In this document: positions 1 to 6,565 of the stretch, one piece after another
How positions within the stretch are numbered: the first letter of the stretch is position 1
Layout of the letters: each line of letters opens with the position of its first letter
Origin: an uncultured Oscillospiraceae bacterium
GTDB taxonomy: Bacteria; Bacillota; Clostridia; Oscillospirales; Oscillospiraceae
Length of the DNA stretch: 29,825 bases
Direction: 5' to 3'
NCBI GenBank assembly: GCA_910585735.1
Contig: CAJUEU010000022.1
Span: 1 to 29,825 of the forward strand
Position numbers and translations under genes: made by a program
Notes under the pieces: model-generated
Database searches by the model: none
Seen by the model: only the letters and a program-made list of their open reading frames with translations
Told to the model about the DNA's origin: nothing

Positions 1-272
1 TCACCATCCCCGACAGCTACATGGGCGACGTGATGGGCGACATCACCAAGCGCCGGGGCCGCGTCATGGGCATGAACCCCGACGGCGAGGGCAATCAGGT
101 GCTGGAGGCCGAGGTCCCCATGGCCGAGATGATGACCTACGCCATCGACCTTCGCTCCATGACCCAGTCCCGGGGCTCCTACACCTTCCACTTTGTCCGC
201 TATGAGGAGGCCACCCCTCAGGCCCAGGAGAGAGCTATTGCCGAGGCCAAGGCCATGGCCGAGGAGGAGTAA
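1..272 (+). CDS. fusA: Elongation factor G (FusA family), C-terminal fragment
   Basis: Only the last 89 codons lie in the window; the reading frame begins at base 3 and the 5' part is missing. The residues match EF-G domains IV/V: a Y-M-G-D-V-M-G-D run, then T-K-R-R-G-R-V-M-G-M and S-M-T-Q-S-R-G-S-Y-T, the conserved end of the ribosome-translocating GTPase. The protein ends in an acidic, Ala/Glu-rich tail after the R-Y-E-E-A motif. That tail is commonly seen in the second EF-G paralogue (FusA2-like) of Clostridia, so this may be the paralogue rather than the str-operon copy; the missing G domain would decide. A strong hairpin follows the stop, so the gene ends its own unit and is not co-transcribed with rimP. 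Confidence 0.85.
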   Translation, partial: TIPDSYMGDVMGDITKRRGRVMGMNPDGEGNQVLEAEVPMAEMMTYAIDLRSMTQSRGSYTFHFVRYEEATPQAQERAIAEAKAMAEEE

Positions 273-294
273 CCCCCTTTTCCACGCAACCGGC

Positions 295-332
295 AGGAGC
301 CGGGCGGAAAATTTCCGCCCGGCTCCTCTTTG
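295..332 (+). terminator. Rho-independent terminator of the EF-G gene
   Basis: A perfect 13-bp GC-rich stem (295-307 with 315-327) closes a 7-nt AAAATTT loop and is followed by CTTT. It lies 22 nt after the EF-G stop. The T-tract is short, so termination may be incomplete. Confidence 0.75.
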
Positions 333-398
333 GGTTCGGATACGTCGGAGTAAGGACGCCCCGGGGAGGAAAAAAGGGCAAATTTTTCCCAAAACCCC

Positions 399-427
399 TT
401 GCAATCCTTGGAAAAGGGTGGTATACT
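399..427 (+). promoter_or_regulatory. Sigma-A promoter of the rimP-infB operon
   Basis: TTGCAA (399-404), a 17-bp spacer, and TATACT (422-427). It is the only good promoter-like pair in the 231-bp gap between the EF-G gene and rimP. It sits just upstream of the leader hairpin at 457-478. Confidence 0.7.
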
Positions 428-456
428 TGACAAGTAAGAAATAGACAGTAAGGTGA

Positions 457-483
457 GAGTGAGGCTTGTTCCTCACTCTTTTT
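457..483 (+). promoter_or_regulatory. Terminator-like hairpin in the rimP leader
   Basis: GAGTGAGG (457-464) pairs perfectly with CCTCACTC (471-478) around a 6-nt loop, and five T residues follow (479-483). This is the layout of an intrinsic terminator, yet it lies between the promoter and the rimP start, 20 nt before the ATG. It therefore looks like an attenuator that sets how much RNA polymerase enters the nusA/infB operon. Since NusA itself affects pausing and termination, feedback is plausible but not shown. Confidence 0.6.
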
Positions 484-503
484 GATTGAAAAGGGGGCAA
501 ACT

Positions 504-959
504 ATGTCAAAGGTGACCGATACCGTGGCCCAACTGGCCCTTCCCGCCGTGGAGGCGGCCGGGTGCAGCCTTTGGGATGTAGAGTATGTGAAGGAGGCCG
601 GAGTATGGTACCTGCGGCTCTATATCGATAAGGCCGGAGGGGTGTCCATCAATGACTGCGAGGCAGTCTCCCGGCCGGTGAGCGACCTGCTGGACGTTCA
701 CGACCCCATTGAGGGCAGCTACACCTTTGAGGTCTCCTCCGCCGGGGCCGACCGGGTGCTGAGAAAGCCCGAGCATTTTGCCGCCTATTTGGGCCATGAG
801 GTGGAGGTCAAGCTCTACCGGGCTCAGGAGGGCCGGAAGGACCATGTGGGCCCCCTGGCCGCCTTTGAGGACGGAAGGGTCACTCTTCAGACCCCCTCGG
901 GAGAGAAACTATTTGAAAAGCAAGACATCGCCCAGGTTCGGCTTTACGTCCGGGTCTGA
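504..959 (+). CDS. rimP: Ribosome maturation factor RimP
   Basis: A 151-residue cytoplasmic protein needed for 30S subunit assembly. Typical RimP features are visible: the N-terminal region with G-C-S-L-W-D-V-E-Y and the L-R-L-Y-I-D-K strand, the C-E-A-V-S-R-P-V-S-D-L-L-D helix, the Y-x-F-E-V-S-S-A-G-A-D-R motif (usually S-S-P-G-x-D-R; here Ala replaces Pro), and a C-terminal SH3-like barrel. The ATG at 504 is preferred over an in-frame TTG at 486, because AAGGGGG (491-497) sits at the right distance before it and the TTG lies against the leader hairpin. It is the first gene of the operon, with nusA 30 bp downstream. Confidence 0.93.
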   Translation: MSKVTDTVAQLALPAVEAAGCSLWDVEYVKEAGVWYLRLYIDKAGGVSINDCEAVSRPVSDLLDVHDPIEGSYTFEVSSAGADRVLRKPEHFAAYLGHEVEVKLYRAQEGRKDHVGPLAAFEDGRVTLQTPSGEKLFEKQDIAQVRLYVRV

Positions 960-989
960 GACAGAATCAGAAAAAGGAGATTGACCGTC

Positions 990-2141
990 ATGCCGAGAAA
1001 AAGTCAAAAGGCCGCCCAGTCCCACGAGCTGGACGTGTCCGAGTTCTTTGCCGCCATCGACCTCATTGAGAAGGAAAAGGGCATTCCCAAGGGCTATATG
1101 CTGGAAAAGATCACCCTGGCTCTGGTGTCGGCCTACAAGAAGGATCACCCCGACGCCGGAGAAAACGTGATCCTGGACGCCGACCCGGAGAAGGGCACCG
1201 TGCGGATGTATCTCCGCAAGGATGTGGTGGAGACCGTAGACGATCCGTCTACCGAGATCTCCCTGGAGGACGCCCGGGCCAAGCTGCCCCAGGCCATGCT
1301 GGGGGACGTGATCTCCATTGAGATCAAGACCCGGGATTTTGGCCGCATCGCCGCCCAGACCGCCCGGCAGGTCATTGTTCAGGGCATGCGGGAGGCTGAG
1401 CGGGGCATGATCTTTGACGAGTTCTCCTCCAAAGAGCACGAGATCCTCTCCGGCCTGGTGACCCGTATCGACCCCCGCAACGGGGGCGTTTCCCTGCGGC
1501 TCACCTCTGGCAGCGAGTGGACCGAAGCCTACCTGGCTCCCGGCGAGCAGGTCAAGGGGGAGGTCTATCTGGAAGGCATGCGGGTCAAGGTCTACGTGGT
1601 GGAGGTCCGCCGTTCCACCCGGGGCCCCCAGGTCCTCATCTCCCGGACCCATCCCGGCCTGGTGAGACGGCTCTTTGAGATGGAGATCCCCGAGATCTAC
1701 GACGGCACCGTGGAGATCAAGTCCATCTCCCGGGAGGCCGGCAGCCGCACCAAGCTGGCCGTCTGGTCAGCCGACCCCAACGTGGACCCCATCGGCGCCT
1801 GCGTGGGCCCCAAGGGCGCCCGGGTCAACAATGTGGTGGAGGAGCTCAAGGGAGAGAAAATGGACATTATCAAGTGGTCTGAGGATCCCGGTGAGTACGT
1901 GGCCGCCGCCCTGGCTCCCGCCGAGGTCATCAGCGTTACCACTCTGGACGACGGCAAAAGCTGCCGGGTCATCGTGCCTGACGACCAGCTTTCCCTGGCC
2001 ATCGGCAAGGAGGGCCAAAACGCCCGCCTGGCCGCCAAGCTCACCGGCTTCAAGATCGACATCAAGCCCGCCTCCGCCCCGGACGATGAGCCCGAGGAGG
2101 AAGCGGGGGCTGAGGAGGATCTGATCGCTGAGGCGGAGTAA
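990..2141 (+). CDS. nusA: Transcription termination/antitermination factor NusA
   Basis: A 383-residue RNA polymerase-binding protein that modulates pausing, termination and antitermination. An N-terminal RNAP-binding domain (about 1-130, with the G-Y-M-L-E-K-I-T-L-A-L-V-S-A-Y segment) is followed by an S1 domain (about 135-200). Two KH domains come next, marked by G-P-K-G-A-R-V-N-N-V and A-I-G-K-E-G-Q-N-A-R-L-A. It ends in an acidic tail and lacks the C-terminal acidic repeats of enterobacterial NusA, as is normal for Firmicutes. The ATG at 990 is chosen over the in-frame TTG at 981, since AAAAGGAGA (972-980) is correctly spaced only for the ATG. Confidence 0.96.
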   Translation: MPRKSQKAAQSHELDVSEFFAAIDLIEKEKGIPKGYMLEKITLALVSAYKKDHPDAGENVILDADPEKGTVRMYLRKDVVETVDDPSTEISLEDARAKLPQAMLGDVISIEIKTRDFGRIAAQTARQVIVQGMREAERGMIFDEFSSKEHEILSGLVTRIDPRNGGVSLRLTSGSEWTEAYLAPGEQVKGEVYLEGMRVKVYVVEVRRSTRGPQVLISRTHPGLVRRLFEMEIPEIYDGTVEIKSISREAGSRTKLAVWSADPNVDPIGACVGPKGARVNNVVEELKGEKMDIIKWSEDPGEYVAAALAPAEVISVTTLDDGKSCRVIVPDDQLSLAIGKEGQNARLAAKLTGFKIDIKPASAPDDEPEEEAGAEEDLIAEAE

Positions 2142-2145
2142 TTCC

Positions 2146-2213
2146 GTAGGGGCGCACAGTGTGCGCCCGTTCAGACCCTTTTCTCCCCTCGGGCGCACAG
2201 TGTGCGCCCCTAC
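2146..2213 (+). repeat. Inverted pair of palindromic (REP/BIME-like) repeats
   Basis: Two copies of a GTAGGGGCGCACAGTGTGCG-type unit face each other (2146-2168 and 2190-2213), separated by about 21 nt. Each unit holds a small palindrome (GGCGCACA-G-TGTGCGCC). The units are reverse complements of each other apart from the central base, so the whole can fold into one long hairpin or two short ones. From memory, GC-rich elements beginning GTAGGGGCG are scattered in intergenic regions of Oscillospiraceae; that was not checked. It occupies most of the 117-bp nusA-rnpM gap. Confidence 0.7.
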
Positions 2214-2258
2214 AAGATCCCGTTATAATACTGTATAAAAGGAAGGGAGGTCTCTCTC

Positions 2259-2534
2259 ATGCCCAAAACCATTCCCATCCGCCAATGTCTTGGCTGCCGG
2301 GAGCATAAACCTAAGCCTGAGCTCATTCGAGTGGTCCGCTCCCCTGAGGGGGAGGTCTCTCTGGATTTTCGGGGCAAAAAGCCCGGACGGGGGGCCTATG
2401 TGTGCCCCAACCCCGAGTGTCTGAAGCGGATCCGCAAGTCAAAGGCCCTGGAGCGGACCTTCTCCGCCCCTTTGCCTGACGAGGTGTGGGAGGCCCTGGA
2501 GGCCCAAATGAAAGCAGGTGAGGCCGGTGGATAA
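2259..2534 (+). CDS. rnpM: RNase P modulator RnpM (YlxR family)
   Basis: A 91-residue nucleic-acid-binding protein of the YlxR family. The family hallmarks are the start region R-Q-C-L-G-C-R and the central G-R-G-A-Y-V-C-P-N-P-E-C-L motif, with K/R-rich stretches for RNA binding. In Bacillus, YlxR (RnpM) binds RNase P RNA and tunes its activity. The start is supported by GGAAGGGAGG (2241-2250) 8 nt upstream. A TATAAT at 2224-2229 just after the palindromic repeat could be an internal -10, but no good -35 is present. It overlaps ylxQ by a few bases. Confidence 0.92.
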   Translation: MPKTIPIRQCLGCREHKPKPELIRVVRSPEGEVSLDFRGKKPGRGAYVCPNPECLKRIRKSKALERTFSAPLPDEVWEALEAQMKAGEAGG

Positions 2535-2973
2535 CGGGATCCTGGGTCTCATTGGCCTTGCCCGCAAAGCGGGCAAGGTGGAGGTGGGTGAGGAGGCAGT
2601 CTCCATCGCCGCCCGCAACCACAAGGCACGGGCCATCTTCTTTGCCTCCGACGCCGCGGAAAACACCCTCCGCCGGCGGGAGAGCCTGGGAAACCAGGGA
2701 AACTGCCCCTCTCTTATTCTCCCGGTAAACAAGACCGAATTGGGGGGGGCCGTAGGACGGAACACCTGTGCCCTGCTGGCTCTCACCGATGTGGGGCTGG
2801 CGGCGGCAGTGCTGAAAAAGCTCCCCGAAGGGGAGTACGGCGACATGGCGGGCAGGCTGGAGCGGCGGGCCGAAAAAACCTACCGGCGCCGGAAGGCTCA
2901 ACGGGATAAGGCCAAGGCCCAAGCCAGAGGAAAGCCCTGGGCCCCACCCCCCGGAGAGCAAAAACCGTCATGA
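2527..2973 (+). CDS. ylxQ: YlxQ, L7Ae-type kink-turn RNA-binding protein
   Basis: 148 residues from a GTG start. The first about 100 residues show the L7Ae/L30e fold signature: G-L-I-G-L-A-R-K-A-G-K-V near the start, an A-R-A-I-F-F-A-S-D-A-A strand-turn, and C-A-L-L-A-L-T-D near the end. Relatives in Firmicutes bind kink-turn RNA. The C-terminal about 45 residues are very basic and low in complexity (R-R-A-E-K-T-Y-R-R-R-K) and probably add non-specific RNA contacts. The GTG at 2527 overlaps the rnpM stop and has AGGTGA upstream; a GTG at 2518 is the alternative. Confidence 0.88.
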   Translation: MDNGILGLIGLARKAGKVEVGEEAVSIAARNHKARAIFFASDAAENTLRRRESLGNQGNCPSLILPVNKTELGGAVGRNTCALLALTDVGLAAAVLKKLPEGEYGDMAGRLERRAEKTYRRRKAQRDKAKAQARGKPWAPPPGEQKPS

Positions 2974-3028
2974 GCATATATTTTTATAAGGGCCGGGCAT
3001 TCATTCGGCCCCCGGTAATCATTCGACC

Positions 3029-3088
3029 GGGCTTGTTCCAATCAGAAAGGGGGAGCCTCCTCTCCTCTTTTCTCATTGGCGCAAGCCC
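3029..3088 (+). promoter_or_regulatory. Long hairpin in the infB leader
   Basis: GGGCTTG-tt-CCAAT (3029-3042) pairs with ATTGG-cg-CAAGCCC (3075-3088), two helices around a symmetric 2-nt internal loop. The enclosed 32 nt are purine-rich then pyrimidine-rich and can continue the stem. It ends 6 nt before the infB Shine-Dalgarno (AGGAGGTG, 3095-3102). A smaller stem (GGGCCG/CGGCCC, about 2990-3011) precedes it. The position suggests translational or processing control of infB. Confidence 0.5.
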
Positions 3089-3109
3089 CCATACAGGAGG
3101 TGCGTTTTT

Positions 3110-5485
3110 TTGCTGAACATCAAATACCGTATTCGCGACGTGGCCAAGGACCTGAACCGAAACGCCAAGGAGATCATGGACATCCTGGCAAAATACACCG
3201 AGGCCCCCAAGAACAACATGCAGACCCTGGATGAGCGGGAGCTCTCCATCATCTTTGAATACCTGACCCAGCACAACCAGGTGGAGAGCATGGAGAGCAT
3301 TTTTGCCGAGGTCTATCATGAGCCCAAGGCCCCCGAGGCCGCTCCCGAGGCTGAGGCTTCCAAGGCGGCCGCCCCGGAGAAACCCGGGGAGAAGGCTCCG
3401 GCCAAGGCAGAAAGCAAGCCCCAACAGTCCAGTCAGGCACAGCCCGCCCCTGCCCAGAAGCCCCAGCAGCCTACCGCCCAGCGTCCTACCACCCGGGTCC
3501 CTGAGAAGCGGGTGGTGGACACCCGGAAGGGCGGCGGGGTCAACCTGGACAAGTACGACGAGAAGCTGGAGCGCATTGCTTCCTCCAAGACTCACCAGAT
3601 GGACGCCGGCCGCGAAAAATTTCGCAACCGGGGCGCCAACCAGCGCCGTTCCTCCACCTTCGGAGGCAACAAGCGCCGGGCTGAGGAGCAAGAGAAGATG
3701 CGCAAGCTCCAGCTGGAGATCGCCAAGAAAACTCCCCTCACCGTGAAGATCCCCGACGAGATCGCGGTGAGCGAGCTGGCCTCCCGAATGAAAAAGACCG
3801 GGGCCGAGGTGGTCAAGTGCCTCATGAAGAATGGGGTCATGGCCTCCATGAGTGACGTCATCGACTTCGACACTGCCGCCATCATCGCTGAGGAGATGGG
3901 CTGCAAGGTGGAGAAGGAGGTCATCATCACCATTGAGGAGCGGCTCATCGACACCGCTGAGGACAAGGAGGAGGATCTGGTCCTCCGGGCTCCCGTGGTT
4001 GTGGTCATGGGCCACGTGGACCACGGCAAGACCTCCCTGCTGGACTATATCCGTTCCGCCCATGTCACCGCCGGAGAGGCGGGAGGCATTACCCAGCACA
4101 TCGGCGCTTATCAGGTGGAGGTGGGCGGCAAGACCATCACCTTCCTGGACACCCCCGGCCACGAGGCCTTTACCGCCATGCGGGCCCGGGGCGCCATGAT
4201 CACCGACATTGCCATTCTGGTGGTGGCCGCCGACGACGGCATCATGCCCCAGACCGTGGAGTCCATCAGCCATGCCAAGGCCGCGGGTATCCCCATCATC
4301 GTGGCCATCAATAAGATGGATAAGCCGGAAGCCAACCCGGAGCGCATCAAGCAGCAGCTCACCGAGTACGAGCTGGTGCCCGAGGAGTGGGGCGGCGAGA
4401 CTATCATCTGCCCCATCTCGGCCAAAACAGGCATGGGCATTGACAACCTGCTGGAGATGGTCACCCTCACCGCCGACGTGAAGGAACTGAAAGCCAATCC
4501 CAACCGCTCGGCTCACGGCGCCGTGGTGGAGGCCCGGCTGGACAAGGGCCGTGGCCCTGTCGCCACCCTGCTGATCCAAAACGGCACCCTGAACCAGGGC
4601 GACGTCATCATTGCCGGTACCGCCGTAGGCCGTGTCCGGGCTATGACCACCGCCAATGGCGAGAAGGTGGAGCACGCCGGTCCCTCGGTGCCCGTGGAGA
4701 TCATCGGCATGGCCGAGGTCCCCTCGGCGGGTGACGATTTCCACGCCGTGGCCGATGAGCGTATGGCCCGGGAGCTGGCTGAGCAGCGCAAGGCTGACCA
4801 GAAGCTGGCTGCTGACAGCACCCTGGGCAAGGTGACCCTGGAGGACCTGTTCTCCCAGATCCAGGCCGGGGAAATGAAGAACCTGAACATCATCGTGAAG
4901 GCCGACGTCCAGGGCTCCGCCGAGGCCGTCAAGGCCTCCCTGGAGAAGATCTCCAACGAGGAAGTCCGGGTCCGGGTCATCCACTGCGCCGTGGGCGCCA
5001 TCAGTGAATCCGACGTGATGCTGGCCGCCACCTCGGGAGCCATCATCGTAGGCTTCAACGTCCGCCCCGACGCCAACGCCAAGACCTCCGCCGCCCGGGA
5101 CCATGTGGATATGCGGATGTACCGGGTCATTTACGATGCCATTGAGGAGATCGAGACCGCCATGAAGGGCATGCTCTCCCCCAAGTTCCAGGAGGAGGAG
5201 ATCGGCCACGCCGAGGTCCGCAGCGTGTTCCGTATCACCGGCGTTGGCATGGTGGCCGGCTGCTATGTCACCGACGGCCGGGTCCAACGGGGCGCCCAGA
5301 TGCGGCTGCTGCGGGACAACGTGGTCATCTACGACGGAGCCATCGCCTCCCTCCAGCGCTTCAAGGACAGCGTGAAGGAGGTTGCCCAGGGCTACGAGTG
5401 CGGCATCACCTTCGAGAAGCACCAGGACATCAAGGAAGGCGACATCGTGGAGGCATACCTGATGAAGCAGATTGAGGTTAAATAA
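3110..5485 (+). CDS. infB: Translation initiation factor IF-2
   Basis: A 791-residue GTPase that delivers initiator fMet-tRNA to the 30S subunit. In order: an N-terminal IF2-N domain (Y-R-I-R-D-V-A-K-D-L), a long Ala/Pro/Lys-rich linker (about 70-200), a second IF2-N domain, the G domain, and domains II-IV. G motifs are seen at about residues 300 (G-H-V-D-H-G-K-T-S), 346 (D-T-P-G-H-E) and 401 (N-K-M-D). No ATG is available near the conserved N-terminus. The TTG at 3110 fits AGGAGGTG 7 nt upstream and a run of T between them, so a weak start codon is likely real. A GC-rich hairpin follows the stop. Confidence 0.96.
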   Translation: MLNIKYRIRDVAKDLNRNAKEIMDILAKYTEAPKNNMQTLDERELSIIFEYLTQHNQVESMESIFAEVYHEPKAPEAAPEAEASKAAAPEKPGEKAPAKAESKPQQSSQAQPAPAQKPQQPTAQRPTTRVPEKRVVDTRKGGGVNLDKYDEKLERIASSKTHQMDAGREKFRNRGANQRRSSTFGGNKRRAEEQEKMRKLQLEIAKKTPLTVKIPDEIAVSELASRMKKTGAEVVKCLMKNGVMASMSDVIDFDTAAIIAEEMGCKVEKEVIITIEERLIDTAEDKEEDLVLRAPVVVVMGHVDHGKTSLLDYIRSAHVTAGEAGGITQHIGAYQVEVGGKTITFLDTPGHEAFTAMRARGAMITDIAILVVAADDGIMPQTVESISHAKAAGIPIIVAINKMDKPEANPERIKQQLTEYELVPEEWGGETIICPISAKTGMGIDNLLEMVTLTADVKELKANPNRSAHGAVVEARLDKGRGPVATLLIQNGTLNQGDVIIAGTAVGRVRAMTTANGEKVEHAGPSVPVEIIGMAEVPSAGDDFHAVADERMARELAEQRKADQKLAADSTLGKVTLEDLFSQIQAGEMKNLNIIVKADVQGSAEAVKASLEKISNEEVRVRVIHCAVGAISESDVMLAATSGAIIVGFNVRPDANAKTSAARDHVDMRMYRVIYDAIEEIETAMKGMLSPKFQEEEIGHAEVRSVFRITGVGMVAGCYVTDGRVQRGAQMRLLRDNVVIYDGAIASLQRFKDSVKEVAQGYECGITFEKHQDIKEGDIVEAYLMKQIEVK

Positions 5486-5501
5486 GAAAACAACTGCCGC
5501 G

Positions 5502-5535
5502 GGGCGGGCAATACGCCCGCCCTGCCTTTCTTTTA
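5502..5535 (+). terminator. Hairpin terminator after infB
   Basis: GGGCGGGC (5502-5509) and GCCCGCCC (5515-5522) form a perfect 8-bp stem with an AATAC loop, followed by the T-rich stretch TGCCTTTCTTTT. If active, it cuts rbfA and later genes off from the rimP promoter. That fits infB now being the last gene before an inserted segment. Confidence 0.6.
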
Positions 5536-5548
5536 CTTTAGGGACAGG

Positions 5549-5791
5549 CCCCAGCCGAAGCCCGCAGACAAACGCCGCTTCTTCATCTATAATGCCAATG
5601 GTTTCCAAAGCATCAGAAAGATTTTCTATTCTTCCCCATAGCTCTGCAGAACAGAGGGCTTCCAGTTTTTCGCGGTTCTTTTCCACGACTCTTTCATTTT
5701 CTTTTCTCTCTTCCTGCATACCCCGGTCATAGCAGCCCTCCAGCCGGTATTTGCCGGCGTATTCCCAAAGGGTTCGGGTCAATTCGTCCAT
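5549..5791 (-). pseudogene. Truncated DUF6809-like small protein
   Basis: About 81 recognisable residues read leftward from an ATG at 5791 with AAGAGGTG upstream. The protein starts M-D-E-L-T-R-T-L-W-E-Y, has a charged helical middle, and ends A-A-F-V-C-G-L-R-L-G. This resembles DUF6809 proteins, about 90-residue proteins common in mobile regions of Clostridia (family call from pattern memory). The last ten or so residues are missing. Instead the frame runs on through the infB terminator and stays open antisense to infB down to 2984, so there is no native stop. It is divergent from the XRE gene across a shared operator and is more AT-rich than infB. A short functional product cannot be excluded. 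Function unknown. Confidence 0.55.
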
Positions 5792-5802
5792 ATTAACACC
5801 TC

Positions 5803-5842
5803 TTAACTAAAAGTAAAATTACTATACTTTACTTTTAGTTAA
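5803..5842. promoter_or_regulatory. Perfect 15-bp inverted-repeat operator with divergent promoters
   Basis: TTAACTAAAAGTAAA (5803-5817) and its exact reverse complement (5828-5842) flank a 10-bp spacer. Each arm also carries its own small dyad, ACT-AAA-AGT. Both -10 candidates lie in or at the spacer: TATACT (5823-5828, +) toward the XRE gene and TATAGT (5826-5821, -) toward the DUF6809-like gene. The latter has TTGGAA (5849-5844) 17 bp upstream. A repressor bound here would shut both genes, so autoregulation by the XRE protein is the simple reading. Confidence 0.75.
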
Positions 5843-5861
5843 ATTCCAAGAGGAGAATGTC

Positions 5862-6080
5862 ATGTTTACAAAAAAGGATTTTGGCCAGCGTCTTCGTCAG
5901 CTTCGGAAAGATCATAATGAATATCAAGATACATTAGCTAACCTTTTAGACGTATCAACGGCACAAATCAGCGAAATGGAAAACGGTAAAAAGACCACCA
6001 CTCTTGAAAAATTGGTGCTGATTTGCGAACACTATCATGTGTCGTCTGATTATCTGTTGGGGCTTTCTGATAAGAAATAA
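5862..6080 (+). CDS. XRE-family helix-turn-helix repressor
   Basis: 72 residues forming a single HTH_3 (Cro/C1-type) domain: F-G-Q-R-L-R-Q-L-R-K at the start, the recognition region T-A-Q-I-S-E-M-E-N-G-K, and the usual ending Y-H-V-S-S-D-Y-L-L-G-L. No effector or oligomerisation domain follows, as in phage-type or toxin-antitoxin-like regulators. The ATG has AAGAGGAGA upstream. Base composition is clearly more AT-rich than infB or rbfA on either side, a sign of transfer. It lies inside the otherwise conserved infB-rbfA interval, facing the truncated DUF6809-like gene across a perfect operator. DNA binding to that operator is inferred, not shown. Confidence 0.9.
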   Translation: MFTKKDFGQRLRQLRKDHNEYQDTLANLLDVSTAQISEMENGKKTTTLEKLVLICEHYHVSSDYLLGLSDKK

Positions 6081-6565
6081 TTTCTTCTATAATTTCCCAA
6101 AGGGACCGCTTTGAGGCCAAAGCGGCCCCCTTGGAACCCCCGAAAGCCCCAGGAGGGGGGATTTCGATTTCCCCCCTCCTGGACCACCCCCTTAAAACGA
6201 CCAGGGGCGGGGGACTGCGGTCCCCTTCTCCCTGGCCCCTTCCCCGGGTCGTTCTATTGGGGGAAAGACAGCCTGCACGGTGCACTTCGTGGCACCGTTC
6301 CGGGCACGGGGCGGCCCCGCCGCCAACGCCGCAAAGCTGAACATGCCAGGTGGCCCCGATTGCAACGGTATAAACCGAAGGTTACTATGCCGTCAGCGGC
6401 AACGGCGCAAGAGGGACCATGGGGCGCCGTGAGGGAGCCGCCGGAAACAAAATTGGCAAGGGCTTTTCTTGGGGGTGTGGGGGCCAAATTCTTTTCACGA
6501 AAAGATGGCCCCCACAAAGAAAAAAGAAAATAAAAAATATTTTCATTTAAAATGAGGTGATCTTT
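6081..6565. other. GC-rich multi-hairpin non-coding tract before rbfA
   Basis: 485 bp without a credible gene. It holds at least five inverted repeats. CCGCTTTG/CAAAGCGG spans 6106-6125. A perfect 12-bp stem spans 6149-6182. A nested structure runs from AACGACC (6196-6202) to GGTCGTT (6247-6253), with inner stems at 6201/6235 and 6210-6225. ACGGTGC/GCACCGT spans 6277-6298. TGTGGGGGCCA (6476-6486) pairs with 6506-6516 and has an inner TCTTTT/AAAAGA. The last about 40 bp are A-rich and carry the rbfA ribosome site GAGGTGA (6554-6560). A weak promoter-like pair (TTGCAA 6360-6365, TACTAT 6383-6388) could serve rbfA. Short ORFs here are Pro/Gly/Arg-rich by-products of the composition. It resembles a dispersed structured repeat or MITE remnant. 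Confidence 0.55.

Noticed and set aside
2984..5791. A 935-residue open frame on the minus strand across infB
   Set aside because: Only its first about 81 residues look like a protein family. The rest is antisense to the well-conserved infB gene and has the His/Gly/Leu/Asp-rich composition expected from the reverse of GC-rich coding DNA.
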